Below are positions 16,258 through 26,058 of a stretch of 64,000 bases of DNA, in pieces. The position numbers and the translations under genes are program-made. The notes under the pieces are model-generated. The model was given only the letters and a program-made list of their open reading frames with translations, made no database searches and was not told where the DNA came from. Source of the stretch: Pseudomonas sp. R76 (GTDB taxonomy: Bacteria; Pseudomonadota; Gammaproteobacteria; Pseudomonadales; Pseudomonadaceae); assembly GCF_009834565.1 (NCBI RefSeq), contig NZ_CP019428.1, positions 2,976,001 to 3,040,000 of the forward strand. Reading direction: 5' to 3'. The number at the start of each line of letters is the position of its first letter. Positions within the stretch are counted from its first letter, which is position 1.

Positions 16258-19200
16258 CTAGGGTTTGGCGTTGAGGTATATCTCATCCGGCGGTGCGCGA
16301 ATTCTCGCATCTTCAATTTTATCGGCGGGCGTGTTTTTTCCTGCCGCCATGTTCAAGTCCTTCTGGGTCAGTTTTTGTTGGCTGGGTAATTTCAGGTGCG
16401 CAAACGTATGGCTGGCGGGACGTGTCAGCGCGTCTTCTTCGGTCGCGTAGTGGAAGTGTGCATACCAGAGGACGTTATGAGGTTCCCGGATGTCGCGCAC
16501 CACGTATTCAGTGAATACATCACCCGCTCGGGTAGGAAATACCCGACCTACAGGTTTCAGGGTGACCAGATGCTGATCGAACAGGTAAGCGACATTGGCG
16601 GCAGAGGGCGCCTGTAGAACGTAGGCGTCTCGCACATGTTCGCAGGTGCTTTTGTGCATCGCTTCAGCACGCGTGCGCCATTGCTCGACAAGCTGTGCAC
16701 ACGCCGGATCATCGCCGTGTGTTGCTTCGGTCTTGTTGGCCAGTTCAAGCAGGTTCGACGCCGGCTCTCGCAGCATGTGGTCCCAATCAAGCGGTTTGAT
16801 CTTTTGCAGTTCGTCAGGTTGTTTGAGTTTCTTTTTCTCGTGCAACACTAACCGTTCCTGTTGCTCCCATTGTTTGATCAACGCTTGCCCCTGAGCCTTC
16901 AAGGCTTTGAGCGATGGCTTTGGCGCCGCAGGTTGCACGGGGGGCGGGGTGTTCACAGCCGGCTCGGCAGCTTCTTCTTTGTGTATCTCAGTGGGCGAGG
17001 GTGTACGCGTTGGAGAGTCCGGTTGTTTGCGATCAATAGGCGATTGTCGGTTTTGTGAATGACCCGACGAGGAGGCCAGGTTCAAGGCGCTGTCCCTTTC
17101 TGCCTGGTTCAGTATGTCTTGCTGCTGTTTGGCATGATCGAGCAGCTCTCCCAGGCGCTTGATCAGCAGGTCATTGTATTTTGGGCGAATGATGACCGAA
17201 TGGCTGGCCTGGAGCTGGCGGCAGTCTTCCAACAGGCTTTCATACGTGTCAATCAGCTGCGTCAGTTGCGACCGGCGTTTTGCCTCTGAAACGTCAGTCT
17301 CGTTGAGCAGCTCCCAATGGAGCTTCACGATAGGCGCCAACGGCCGCTGGCTGATACGCGTGCCGATGGCGAGTTCTGCCGGCGGGTAAGTCGCTTGATT
17401 CGCTTTGTTCAGGCTCAGCTCTCTAAGCGACCCTAACGTATTCAGCTTCAGATTGAGCGCTTCGTTGTGGGTGGTTGCCGGGATTTTGTCTTGATCCACG
17501 CGCGTGTATTTTCGATCACTGGCCAGCTCATCAATGACGTCGGGCATGGCAAGTTGTTGCTTGATCTCTTCGAGTTTCTTTTGCGTCAGCCTGATGTCGT
17601 CTTTGAGCCGGGTATTGGCAGGGTCGTTGCTCAGTGCGCGCCTTGCATCGCTGAGCTGCAAGCGGGTATCACATTGTTCAAGTGTCAGTTGGGCTTTGAC
17701 CATCAACACCGCCAAGGCTGTTTTCCGGTCGCTGAGTTCGATCAGCGCTTTCTGTTGGCCTTTTCTGAGTTTGATGTTGGCTTTATTAATGGCCAATTCA
17801 GCGTTGAGTTGAGTGATTTTCAGCTCGCTGGTCAACTTAAGTGTACGCAGCTCAGCGTCGTCTTTATCGGCACGCAATTGATCGTTCGAAGGGTCGGATG
17901 CGAGCGCTTGCTGTGCTCGGTTGAGCGTGTCTTTGGCGAGCGCTATTTTATCCCTGATGTTTGCATCGGGGATCAGCAATGCCTTCTCGGCATTCAGCCG
18001 CTCGACCATAGACCTGGCGTGTTCTCTGCCGATAGGCGAGTCACTTGCCCACTCGTCAAGAAGTGCCGAGCGCTCGCCAAGGTAGCGCAGCATCTGCTCT
18101 TTCTGATCAACCGTATTGTCCAGGGTCGCGACAAATTTTTGATAGCCGCTTGAATTTGGATCTTTGACGTTCTGGATAATCCTGGTCAGAGGTTCGCCAT
18201 CCGAAGCATGCTGGCTTTCTCCAGCGAGGGTTTGATAGACCTTTTGAAGGGCTCGTTGCTCCTCAAATAATTTCAGAAATAGCTCGGAGCGCTGCGCCTG
18301 AAAGAATGAGGATTTTTCCGTGCTTTTCTTGGGCGTCAGGATGTCGACCGCGGAGCGCTTCAGGTCGCCGCTGAGTTTTAAATTCGAGCGGTGGGTTTCG
18401 AGCATCCTGTTGAGTTGCGTTCGAGACGCTGTGGTCAGTTTCAGTTGTTCCTGATAACGGCTATGGGCCTCACTCTCAGGCACGTTAGGGTCAACCGCCT
18501 GCCACCGCGCCAGTAGCTGCGTGCGGTTTTTTATATAGGTGTCGAGTGTTTTTGACAGAAGGCTCTTCGAAAATTCGAGCTTTTTATCCAATGCCGCCAT
18601 ATCGGTCTTCAGTGATTCATACCGCGTCTGGATGTCGTTGTCATCGGCAGAGGTTCTCTGGCCACCGTTGAGACGCTCGACAGGCTTGAATTCCCAGCTG
18701 CCGTCGACCGTGGGTTTCAGAAACGGGCCTGTGCGGCACTTGTCGTTATCGTCAAGCAGGAACACCTGGTCCAGGTCAGCACCTACCCGATACCATTTCT
18801 CGTTGGCTTTGGCATGCAACTTCCCGTCGATTCTATACAGGCCCGCGAGCCGTCCTTTCGCGATCGGGAGGCCGGGGTGGGGTGGTTGCGGTACTTCGAA
18901 CGAATTGATCAGGTCCACCAGCCGCGTGCGTGGGTGCACGTGAGGAAATTGCAGCGCATGGTTGATATCGTCCGGCACCCGCCTGACAGGGGGCGTGTCT
19001 GCGGTGACGGGCGCGTCCTCGACCGTATTCGGGAACCTGTCGGCCATATGACGGTCCTCGCCGAGGCTGTGTGGGGCCTCGTGCGTGCTGAGCGGCGAGA
19101 GGGCAAACATCATGTTCAGTAACAGATCCACCACCGCCGCTGATTTATCCTTTTTCTTATCGTCATCCAGCGTCTCAAGGTCATTCTGGATCGCGTCCAG

Positions 19201-21642
19201 CTGCAGCATGGCGCCCAACGCCATGCCCGGTGTACGTAGCGCAGGCAGCACGGCATTGAGTACCAGGAACCCGCCTTCCTTGAGAGAGGCCCAGCGGCTT
19301 TCGCTGTTCGACACCGATTGCTCTTCGGCGAGGCTCGTCAGGCTGTGGGCGTTGGCGTCGTACAAGTGGTCCATCAGCTTGCCGTCATGCAGGCCCTCAA
19401 GCAGCGAGTCTGCGGTGTCATAGCCCTCTGTTGCCAGCGTTGCGGGCCGTGGCGCTTCATAGGTTCGGAACTCATCGCCCTGGAGGAACTGCTGAGCATG
19501 CGGCTCCCGAAACCCGTTATGTGTGTAGACGTCACGCGTCTTTTGGTCACGCAGCCAGGCGAGCACGGTTGTTTGCAAGGTGCCCGGTTGCGCAATGGCC
19601 TCCATCAACGCCGCTCGTGTGGGGAACTCCAGCAACGGCGTGTCGGTTAACGGGCGATAAAGGACATGCGGGCCGACTGTGGTGTCCTTGGGTTCGATCA
19701 AAAACATGTTGTCGACAACGTCGGGCTGCGCGTTGGGTGTGCGCCGGAACGCCAGGGGCCGAATGACGATTTCCTGGCCATCTGCGCGTTTTTTTCCGGC
19801 GCCGGGGCTGACGATCGCTTCGACGTAACGGTAACTGCGGGCGCTGAAGCCGGAGTCTTTCTGCAGGGCGAGTTCCAGGGCCTGCAGGGGTAACTCGACT
19901 GCCAACTGTTCGGCAAACAGCGAACGACGTTCTTGCGTATCCTGGCCCTTGCCCACTAGCGTGCGTTTAATCAGCTCCGGATAGTTTTTCCCGATGTCGA
20001 CTTCCTGCACCAGCTTCTTGAGCCTGTCACCGCTCTCCAATTCAGGCACGCGCCGGCCGTTGTGGTACACCTCCATTTCGCCTTTCGGCAAGCCCGCAAG
20101 GTTCTCCAGCGCCATCTTGGTCAGGCTCATGGGCACACGTTCGATGTAGCCGCTGCCCAGGTCCCCCACTGCAACCTTGAAGACCACGCTCACGTCCTGG
20201 GCGGCATACCCCTTCGGCAATTTTGCATCGAGCTGCTGCTGCGCAAACTGGGTGATGTCCGGGATGCCATGGTCGTACGAACGCCCTTGATTACGCTGCA
20301 GGGTACTGGCTAATTGCAGGCCCAGAGTGCGGTAGGCATAACGATCACGGTCGTTGGCATGGCGCAGCCATTGCGGCAGGCGCTTTTGGGTTTGCTCAAG
20401 CACCTGTGGGTCCGCCTTGGTCGCGGTAACAAAGCCTGCGGCAGGGTCGCTTGCCCGGGAAAACTGCCCCGCCAGGTCGTGTGTGCCCTGCCCGGGATCG
20501 GGAGTGGCCAGCGTGGAGAGTTTGCGCAGGCTGTCATGCAGAATGTTGTCAGCCTGGGTATCGAAGATCGACCCCGGCGGCTCTTCAAGGCCAAACTTCA
20601 ATTGATCGAGCGGGAACTGTTGGTCAAGGCGTTGCTCCCAGGCGCGCTGGAAATCCTGGAGAGAGTCGTAGGGTGTGATGTCTCCATTGGGTGTGTACAG
20701 CATAACCACCTGCCGGTTTCCCACAGTCCTTACAATCAAGAGTTCGTCCGAATAGGCGTCCCACGAATCCGGGTCGTGTTTCAAGCCGGTGTTGAGGGTG
20801 AATACCGACGCTTTGGTTGCGCCCTCTGATTCAGGCCGCACGGATTGATCGGGGTATCTCACCACCTGGTCCAGGGTCTCGCGTTGCACATCGTCCAAGC
20901 CTGGATGTTTCAACCCGGAGATGCGCAGGTTGTCTCGCAGGATATCGCTGAACCATTGCCTGCGACTGATGGCTGGGCCGGTGGTTTCTTGCCCCTTGGC
21001 GGGCGCCGCCTGCGCCGGGCTGTTCCAATAGCTCACCACGCTGCTGATAAAGGCAGGTTGGAGCTGGGTGGTTAAACGACGCACGGCCTGTTCGAGTGCG
21101 CGCAGGTCTATTGGCAGCGTGTTAACGGTTGAAACCGTAGCACCTTGTGTCTGGCGCGAGCGTGTGTCGACCAGTGTACGGTCACCGGTGAAATCCAATG
21201 CCGTGCCATTCACCAGATAGTCAAGGGCGAGTTCCACAAGCGGGGTCTGTGTGTTCCGGGTGGGGTTATGCGGGTCGGGTTCGCTGATGACGAGGTGGCT
21301 GATGTCGATATCCTCGTTGCCGGTGCTGTTGCGCAGGGTCTCACGCAGTAATTCTGATACGACTGATCGCAGCGTGGGGCGCCCGGAAAACTGCTGGCGC
21401 ACAGCGTCGCCAAGGGGGTCAGTGGATAGCGCAGGCAGCGTGTTTTCGGTTCGATCTGACGGCGGCGTTTGAAGGGGAGACGCAGAGGAAAGTGGTCTGG
21501 CCCGGCTGTGATGCTTTAACTTCTGCGCGCTCTGGACTTGATCATGGGTTATATGAACAGGAGGTGGTACAGCCTTTGGCAGGGGGGCAGTCAACGGGGC
21601 CATGTAACTACTGATAACTGAACGCGCTGATATTGAACTCAC
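16258..21642 (-). CDS. Very large DUF6543 (dermonecrotic-toxin-domain) protein
   Basis: A 1794-residue protein starting at GTG 21642 behind a strong GAGGAG site. Residues 1-90 are Pro/Ser-rich and disordered. About 200-780 match the DUF6543 dermonecrotic toxin-type domain as I know it (LPQWLRHANDRDRYAYRTLG, WDAYSDELLIVRTVGNRQV). A hydrophobic stretch follows at about 785-860 (FLVLNAVLPALRTPGMALGA), then long coiled coils at 1000-1360 and 1430-1520, a Pro-rich linker, and a compact C-terminal domain at 1670-1794. Pseudomonads carry many such orphan proteins, thought to be secreted toxins or effectors. No cysteine protease or ADP-ribosyl motif was recognised. Base composition is lower in GC than its neighbours. 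Confidence 0.75.
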   Translation of the reverse strand: MSSISARSVISSYMAPLTAPLPKAVPPPVHITHDQVQSAQKLKHHSRARPLSSASPLQTPPSDRTENTLPALSTDPLGDAVRQQFSGRPTLRSVVSELLRETLRNSTGNEDIDISHLVISEPDPHNPTRNTQTPLVELALDYLVNGTALDFTGDRTLVDTRSRQTQGATVSTVNTLPIDLRALEQAVRRLTTQLQPAFISSVVSYWNSPAQAAPAKGQETTGPAISRRQWFSDILRDNLRISGLKHPGLDDVQRETLDQVVRYPDQSVRPESEGATKASVFTLNTGLKHDPDSWDAYSDELLIVRTVGNRQVVMLYTPNGDITPYDSLQDFQRAWEQRLDQQFPLDQLKFGLEEPPGSIFDTQADNILHDSLRKLSTLATPDPGQGTHDLAGQFSRASDPAAGFVTATKADPQVLEQTQKRLPQWLRHANDRDRYAYRTLGLQLASTLQRNQGRSYDHGIPDITQFAQQQLDAKLPKGYAAQDVSVVFKVAVGDLGSGYIERVPMSLTKMALENLAGLPKGEMEVYHNGRRVPELESGDRLKKLVQEVDIGKNYPELIKRTLVGKGQDTQERRSLFAEQLAVELPLQALELALQKDSGFSARSYRYVEAIVSPGAGKKRADGQEIVIRPLAFRRTPNAQPDVVDNMFLIEPKDTTVGPHVLYRPLTDTPLLEFPTRAALMEAIAQPGTLQTTVLAWLRDQKTRDVYTHNGFREPHAQQFLQGDEFRTYEAPRPATLATEGYDTADSLLEGLHDGKLMDHLYDANAHSLTSLAEEQSVSNSESRWASLKEGGFLVLNAVLPALRTPGMALGAMLQLDAIQNDLETLDDDKKKDKSAAVVDLLLNMMFALSPLSTHEAPHSLGEDRHMADRFPNTVEDAPVTADTPPVRRVPDDINHALQFPHVHPRTRLVDLINSFEVPQPPHPGLPIAKGRLAGLYRIDGKLHAKANEKWYRVGADLDQVFLLDDNDKCRTGPFLKPTVDGSWEFKPVERLNGGQRTSADDNDIQTRYESLKTDMAALDKKLEFSKSLLSKTLDTYIKNRTQLLARWQAVDPNVPESEAHSRYQEQLKLTTASRTQLNRMLETHRSNLKLSGDLKRSAVDILTPKKSTEKSSFFQAQRSELFLKLFEEQRALQKVYQTLAGESQHASDGEPLTRIIQNVKDPNSSGYQKFVATLDNTVDQKEQMLRYLGERSALLDEWASDSPIGREHARSMVERLNAEKALLIPDANIRDKIALAKDTLNRAQQALASDPSNDQLRADKDDAELRTLKLTSELKITQLNAELAINKANIKLRKGQQKALIELSDRKTALAVLMVKAQLTLEQCDTRLQLSDARRALSNDPANTRLKDDIRLTQKKLEEIKQQLAMPDVIDELASDRKYTRVDQDKIPATTHNEALNLKLNTLGSLRELSLNKANQATYPPAELAIGTRISQRPLAPIVKLHWELLNETDVSEAKRRSQLTQLIDTYESLLEDCRQLQASHSVIIRPKYNDLLIKRLGELLDHAKQQQDILNQAERDSALNLASSSGHSQNRQSPIDRKQPDSPTRTPSPTEIHKEEAAEPAVNTPPPVQPAAPKPSLKALKAQGQALIKQWEQQERLVLHEKKKLKQPDELQKIKPLDWDHMLREPASNLLELANKTEATHGDDPACAQLVEQWRTRAEAMHKSTCEHVRDAYVLQAPSAANVAYLFDQHLVTLKPVGRVFPTRAGDVFTEYVVRDIREPHNVLWYAHFHYATEEDALTRPASHTFAHLKLPSQQKLTQKDLNMAAGKNTPADKIEDARIRAPPDEIYLNAKP

Positions 21643-21826
21643 ACTACACTCCTCGGATTGACACGTTGAATGTCCCCTAACTAACGGGGCAGTTCGATCG
21701 GCGGATAGTAGCTATTTTTGCGGGCTGAGCGAGCAAGTAATTATTGTGAGTTGTTGCGCGGTAATAAATAAGTAACGGGATAATTATCGGCGTGTTTATT
21801 AATGATTAAAATGTCGACCTTTTGTT

Positions 21827-22423
21827 TTAAAGAGTCTTTTTCATTACGTCGAGAAATAATGCGCTGGCCAAAAAATGCTTTAGCCATTGTTGCAACTTCG
21901 GATACGCAGCCTGCGCAAACCACTCGCGATCCACATGCGCAAACTGGCGCACAAACGGCGCCAGTGCTGCATCGGCCAAGCTCACATGATCGGCCAACAA
22001 ATAGTCGTTCTGCGCAAGCAACCCTTCCAGCCTGCGCAAAAACCCCTCGCCCTCGGCGCGATAATGTTCCATCGGCTGTTGCGGGTAACGCTCGGCGTAT
22101 TTGTATCGATTTAAATGATGCTTGAACACGTGATCATTCTCGGCGATCAGTTCCAGCGCCGACGGGTCACCGCCCAGCAACCAATCCTCGGGATCGTGCT
22201 GCGCCAGCGCCCATTGCATGATCTCCAGGCTTTCGTCGATCACCCGATCGCCCACGCAGAGCACCGGCACCGTGCCCTTGGGCGACAGTGCAAGCATCTG
22301 GGCCGGCTTGGCCTTGAGGCTCACTTCGACGATCTGCACCGCCACGCCTGAATAGCGCAGCGCCAGGCGCGCCCGCATCGCATACGGGCAGCGCCGAAAC
22401 GAATACAGCAGCGCCTGGCTCAC
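21827..22423 (-). CDS. Glutathione S-transferase-like protein
   Basis: A 198-residue GST-fold protein. The thioredoxin-like N-terminal domain has FRRCPYAMRARLAL, so the first domain position is a Cys-Pro pair as in omega or glutaredoxin-like GSTs, and the cis-proline region SPKGTVPVL with DESLEIMQW. The helical C-terminal domain contains LADHVSLADAALAPFVRQF. The start is GTG 22423, which overlaps the sbcC stop codon by four bases, so it is translationally coupled to sbcC. That position is stable in pseudomonads as far as I recall, but a functional link to DNA repair is unproven. Confidence 0.88.
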   Translation of the reverse strand: MSQALLYSFRRCPYAMRARLALRYSGVAVQIVEVSLKAKPAQMLALSPKGTVPVLCVGDRVIDESLEIMQWALAQHDPEDWLLGGDPSALELIAENDHVFKHHLNRYKYAERYPQQPMEHYRAEGEGFLRRLEGLLAQNDYLLADHVSLADAALAPFVRQFAHVDREWFAQAAYPKLQQWLKHFLASALFLDVMKKTL

Positions 22424-25400
22424 TTGACCTCCAGGGTGCTCAAGCCATTGCCCTGGCGCTTGACCTGGATCTGCACCGGGATGCGCTCGTGCATTTCCTG
22501 CACGTGGGAAATCACCGCCACCTTGCGGCCTTGGGCCTGCAAGCCGTCCAAGGCGTCCATCGCCAATTGCAGCGACTCGGGGTCGAGGCTGCCAAAGCCT
22601 TCGTCGATAAACAGCGACTCAATCTTCAACGTGCTGGAAGCCATCGACGCCAGGCCCAAGGCCAATGCCAACGAGACCAAAAAGGTCTCGCCACCCGACA
22701 ACGAATGCACCGAGCGCAGTTCATCGCCCATTTCCGTGTCCATCACCAACAGCCCGAGCATGCTGCCGCCGCGTTTGAGGCGATAGCGGCGCACCAGTTG
22801 GCGCAATTGCACGTTGGCGTGGTGCACCAGCAAGTCGAGGTTGTAGGCCTGGGCGATCTTGCGGAAGGTGTCGCCGGTGGCCGAGCCAATCAGCGCATTC
22901 AGGCGTGCCCAACGCTGCCATTCTTCGTAGGCCTTGGTGATCTGTTCGGTCAGGGCGTGGTTGGCGTCCTGTCGGCGTTGGTCCTCGTGCTGGCGTGCGC
23001 GCAGTTCGGCGCAGTGTTTCTCGCTGTCGGCCAACTGTTGATTGAGCGCAGCCAAGGTGCTTTCGAGTTGTTCGGCTTCCAGGTTGCCGTTGTGCAGGGC
23101 CTGGTGTTCGGCCAGGCGTTGTTCACGCTCTTGCAGCAGCACCTTGGCCTGTTCCACGGCTTTTTCGCTGTGTTGCAACTGCTGGCGCAATGCGCTGACC
23201 TGGCTGTCATCGAAGGCCAGCAAACGCGTCAGCCCGTCGTCATCCAGTTCGGGGTGCAGCGTGCGCCATTCACTCAAGCGCTCGCCGAGGTTGTGCTGCT
23301 CGGCGCTCAGTGCCTCTTGGCGTTCCTGTTGGGCCTTGAGGTCGGCGGCCAGTTGAATCAAGGCGCCACGAATGTCTTGCAGCTGTTGATTGGCGTCGGT
23401 TTCGCTCTGACGTGACTGCGCCACCGCCTGATCCAACTGCTGTTGCCACTGTTCGGCACTGGCGTGATCGCCCAGCAGGGCACTGAGTTTTGCCTGGGCC
23501 GCCTGTTGTTGGCTGGCCAGCTCGGTGACCTGCTGGAGCAATGCATCCAGTTGCTGTTGGCGATGCTGCTGATGGGTTTGTTGTTTCTCGATGGCCTGCT
23601 GGCGTTCCTGCTGTTCAGCCAGTTCGTCGCGCTGATGGCCCAACTGTTCCAGGCGCTGGCTGACCTGCTGGTCGAGTTGCATATAGGTCGCGGCCGGTTC
23701 GCGGCGCAGGCCTTCAAGGGTGTCGGCGGGCAACAGGCTGGCGAAGGCGTTGAGTTCTTCGTCGAGGCGTTCGCGGTCGTTGGACAGCTCGCGCTGCTGG
23801 TCCACCAGCAACTGCCGCGCTTGCTGGCTCGCGTCCTGGGCGGCTTGCAGTTGCTGCTGCAAACGCCCGGCATTTTGTTGCAGGTTGAGCAGGGCGCCTT
23901 GGCGTTGCTCGTCCTGAGTGATGCTTTGCGTCAGTTGTGCCAATTGCTGGGCCAGCCAGGCGCTGCGCTGGGCGGCATCCTGATTGAACAGCGAGGCCGC
24001 CAGCGGGTGCGCGTCCAGGCTTGGCTTGAGCGCTTGTTGCTGCGTCGCCAGTTGCTCCTGCTGTTGCAGGTATTCCTTTTGCTGGGCGATCAAACCGCCG
24101 ACTTCGCCGCGCAGCTCGGTGAGCTTTTCCTTGAGCAGGTCGACGGCTTTCTGCGCCGTGGCCTCTTCGTTTTCGTCATGCCGGCCGAGGCTGTGCAGCA
24201 AGGCTTCGGGCTGGTGATAGGGGTGCTCATGGCTGCCACACACCGGGCATGGCTGGTCATCCTGCAACTGCTCGCGCAACTCTTCGACGCTGGCACTGCG
24301 GGCCAAACGTTGGCGCTCCAGCAGTTGCTTGGTCACCGTCAAGGTTTGCTCGGCGACGGTCAGCTCGGCCTTGGTTTGCAGGCCGGTCTGGTTCAGTTGT
24401 TCGCGCTGCTGCTGCGCGTCCGCGAGTTTTTGCGTGAGGCCGGCGCTCTGTTGATCCAGCTGTTGCTGGCTTTCCCACAGGCGCGTCAGCGCTTCAAAGG
24501 CGCGTTGCTGCTTGCGATTGTCCTGCAGGAGGCTGGCGAGCAGCTGGATCTGTTCGGTGACCGCGTGTGGCTCGGCGCCGGCTTCCTGATACAGCAGGTC
24601 CAACGCGTCGCGTTGCTGGGCGAATTGCTCGGCGGCGCGGGTGGCGCGTTGCTCGAGCTGCGGCAGTTCTTCCTGGCCTTTTTTCAGGCGGCTGCCAATG
24701 ACCATCAGCTGTTGCAGGCGGTCGCGGTAAGCGCCCCAGGCATCGCTCAGCGGCGCCAACGGGGCGCTGCGCTCAAGCTCGGCGGCCAGGCGCTGCAAGC
24801 GTTCGGCGACGTGGCTGTGCTTGTCCTGCAAGCCCTTCAACAACGCTTGGCCTTCGCTACAGGCGCTTTCCTGTTGCTGCTTGTCCTCGCTGCGTTTGGC
24901 CAAGTCCTTGGTCAGGTGGGCGAGGGTGCTTTGTTCTTCAAACGCCTGACGCAGCAAGGGCACGGCGTCGGCCTGGTGTTTAAGCGCGTCAGCCAGTGCC
25001 GCCTGGGCAGCCGCTAGCTGTTGTTGCGCCTGCTCCTGACGGGTATGCAGCGCGGTTTGCTGCTCAAGGTGCTGCTGAATCTGCGCGGCGAGTGGCGTCA
25101 GCAGGGTGCCAAGTTCAGCCTGTCGAGCAAATTGATGGCGTTGCGGCGCCAGTTGTTCCAGGCGGCTCAAGTCCTGGCGCTGCGGGCCCTGGCTCTCCCA
25201 ATCGGCTTGCGCGCGTTGCAGTTGCTCAGTCGCACTGTGCTGGCGTTCCTGCCACTCGCGCAGTTCCTTGAGCCAGGTGTGCTGCAACTCCAACTGCTTG
25301 AGCTGGGCTTGTTGAGTCTTGAGCTGCTGCTGGGCGTCTGCCAACTGCTGATCGAGTTCGGCACGCGCTTCGCCAGCCAGGGGCACCACGCCGGTGGCCT

Positions 25401-26058
25401 GGTCTTGCAGCTGTTTGTGCGCGTCCTTGGCATCCTTGGCCTTGTCGAAGGCGCGGCGGCCCAGCTGGGTGTAGAGCGCGGTGTCGGTGAGCTTTTCGAG
25501 CAGTTCGCTGCGCTCGTTGTCATTGGCCTTCAGGAACGCACTGAACTCGCTTTGCGCCAGCAACACCGCACGGGTGAACTGCTCGAAATTCAGGCCCAGG
25601 GCCAGTTCCAGCTGGGTTTTGTATTCGGTCTTCTGGCTGGCCAGCAGTTGGTCGCTGTCGAGGTCGATCAGGCTTTGCCGGCTGTTCTGCAACTTGCCGC
25701 TGGCCTTGTCGCGGGCGCGGTTGGCTTCCCAACGCGCGCGGTAGCGACGGCCGCTGACGCCGACAAAATCCACCTCGGCATAACCGCCGCCGGTGCCGCG
25801 TCGCAGCAAGGTGCGCGGGTCGCCGATGGAAATATCGCTGTCGGCATCCGGCATTTTTGCCTGGCCGGTGTCACCCAGGCGCGGCACCGCGCCAAACAGC
25901 GCCAGGCACAATGCATCCAGCAAAGTACTTTTACCCGCGCCGGTCGGCCCGGTAATGGCGAACAACCCGGCGCTGGCCAATGGCTCGGCGGTAAAGTCGA
26001 TTTCAAACGGCCCCGCCAGCGAGGCGAGGTTTTTCAGGCGGATGGCGAGGATCTTCAT
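22420..26058 (-). CDS. sbcC: SbcC, ATPase subunit of the SbcCD nuclease
   Basis: A 1212-residue Rad50-type SMC-like ATPase. Walker A GPTGAGKS is at 37-44. Two long Gln-rich coiled-coil arms flank the zinc hook CPVCGSHEHP near residue 604. The ABC signature (LSGGETFLVSLALALGLA) and Walker B (SLFIDEGFGSLD) are near the C-terminus, about 1110-1155. With SbcD it cleaves hairpins and protein-blocked ends during replication. The ATG overlaps the sbcD stop by four bases. The window's many long palindromes are the kind of DNA structure this complex processes. Length is typical of Pseudomonas. Confidence 0.97.
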   Translation of the reverse strand: MKILAIRLKNLASLAGPFEIDFTAEPLASAGLFAITGPTGAGKSTLLDALCLALFGAVPRLGDTGQAKMPDADSDISIGDPRTLLRRGTGGGYAEVDFVGVSGRRYRARWEANRARDKASGKLQNSRQSLIDLDSDQLLASQKTEYKTQLELALGLNFEQFTRAVLLAQSEFSAFLKANDNERSELLEKLTDTALYTQLGRRAFDKAKDAKDAHKQLQDQATGVVPLAGEARAELDQQLADAQQQLKTQQAQLKQLELQHTWLKELREWQERQHSATEQLQRAQADWESQGPQRQDLSRLEQLAPQRHQFARQAELGTLLTPLAAQIQQHLEQQTALHTRQEQAQQQLAAAQAALADALKHQADAVPLLRQAFEEQSTLAHLTKDLAKRSEDKQQQESACSEGQALLKGLQDKHSHVAERLQRLAAELERSAPLAPLSDAWGAYRDRLQQLMVIGSRLKKGQEELPQLEQRATRAAEQFAQQRDALDLLYQEAGAEPHAVTEQIQLLASLLQDNRKQQRAFEALTRLWESQQQLDQQSAGLTQKLADAQQQREQLNQTGLQTKAELTVAEQTLTVTKQLLERQRLARSASVEELREQLQDDQPCPVCGSHEHPYHQPEALLHSLGRHDENEEATAQKAVDLLKEKLTELRGEVGGLIAQQKEYLQQQEQLATQQQALKPSLDAHPLAASLFNQDAAQRSAWLAQQLAQLTQSITQDEQRQGALLNLQQNAGRLQQQLQAAQDASQQARQLLVDQQRELSNDRERLDEELNAFASLLPADTLEGLRREPAATYMQLDQQVSQRLEQLGHQRDELAEQQERQQAIEKQQTHQQHRQQQLDALLQQVTELASQQQAAQAKLSALLGDHASAEQWQQQLDQAVAQSRQSETDANQQLQDIRGALIQLAADLKAQQERQEALSAEQHNLGERLSEWRTLHPELDDDGLTRLLAFDDSQVSALRQQLQHSEKAVEQAKVLLQEREQRLAEHQALHNGNLEAEQLESTLAALNQQLADSEKHCAELRARQHEDQRRQDANHALTEQITKAYEEWQRWARLNALIGSATGDTFRKIAQAYNLDLLVHHANVQLRQLVRRYRLKRGGSMLGLLVMDTEMGDELRSVHSLSGGETFLVSLALALGLASMASSTLKIESLFIDEGFGSLDPESLQLAMDALDGLQAQGRKVAVISHVQEMHERIPVQIQVKRQGNGLSTLEVK

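Noticed and set aside
16258..21642. hrp-box in front of the DUF6543 gene
   Set aside because: Looked for in the 140 bases upstream; no GGAACC block with a proper second half was found.
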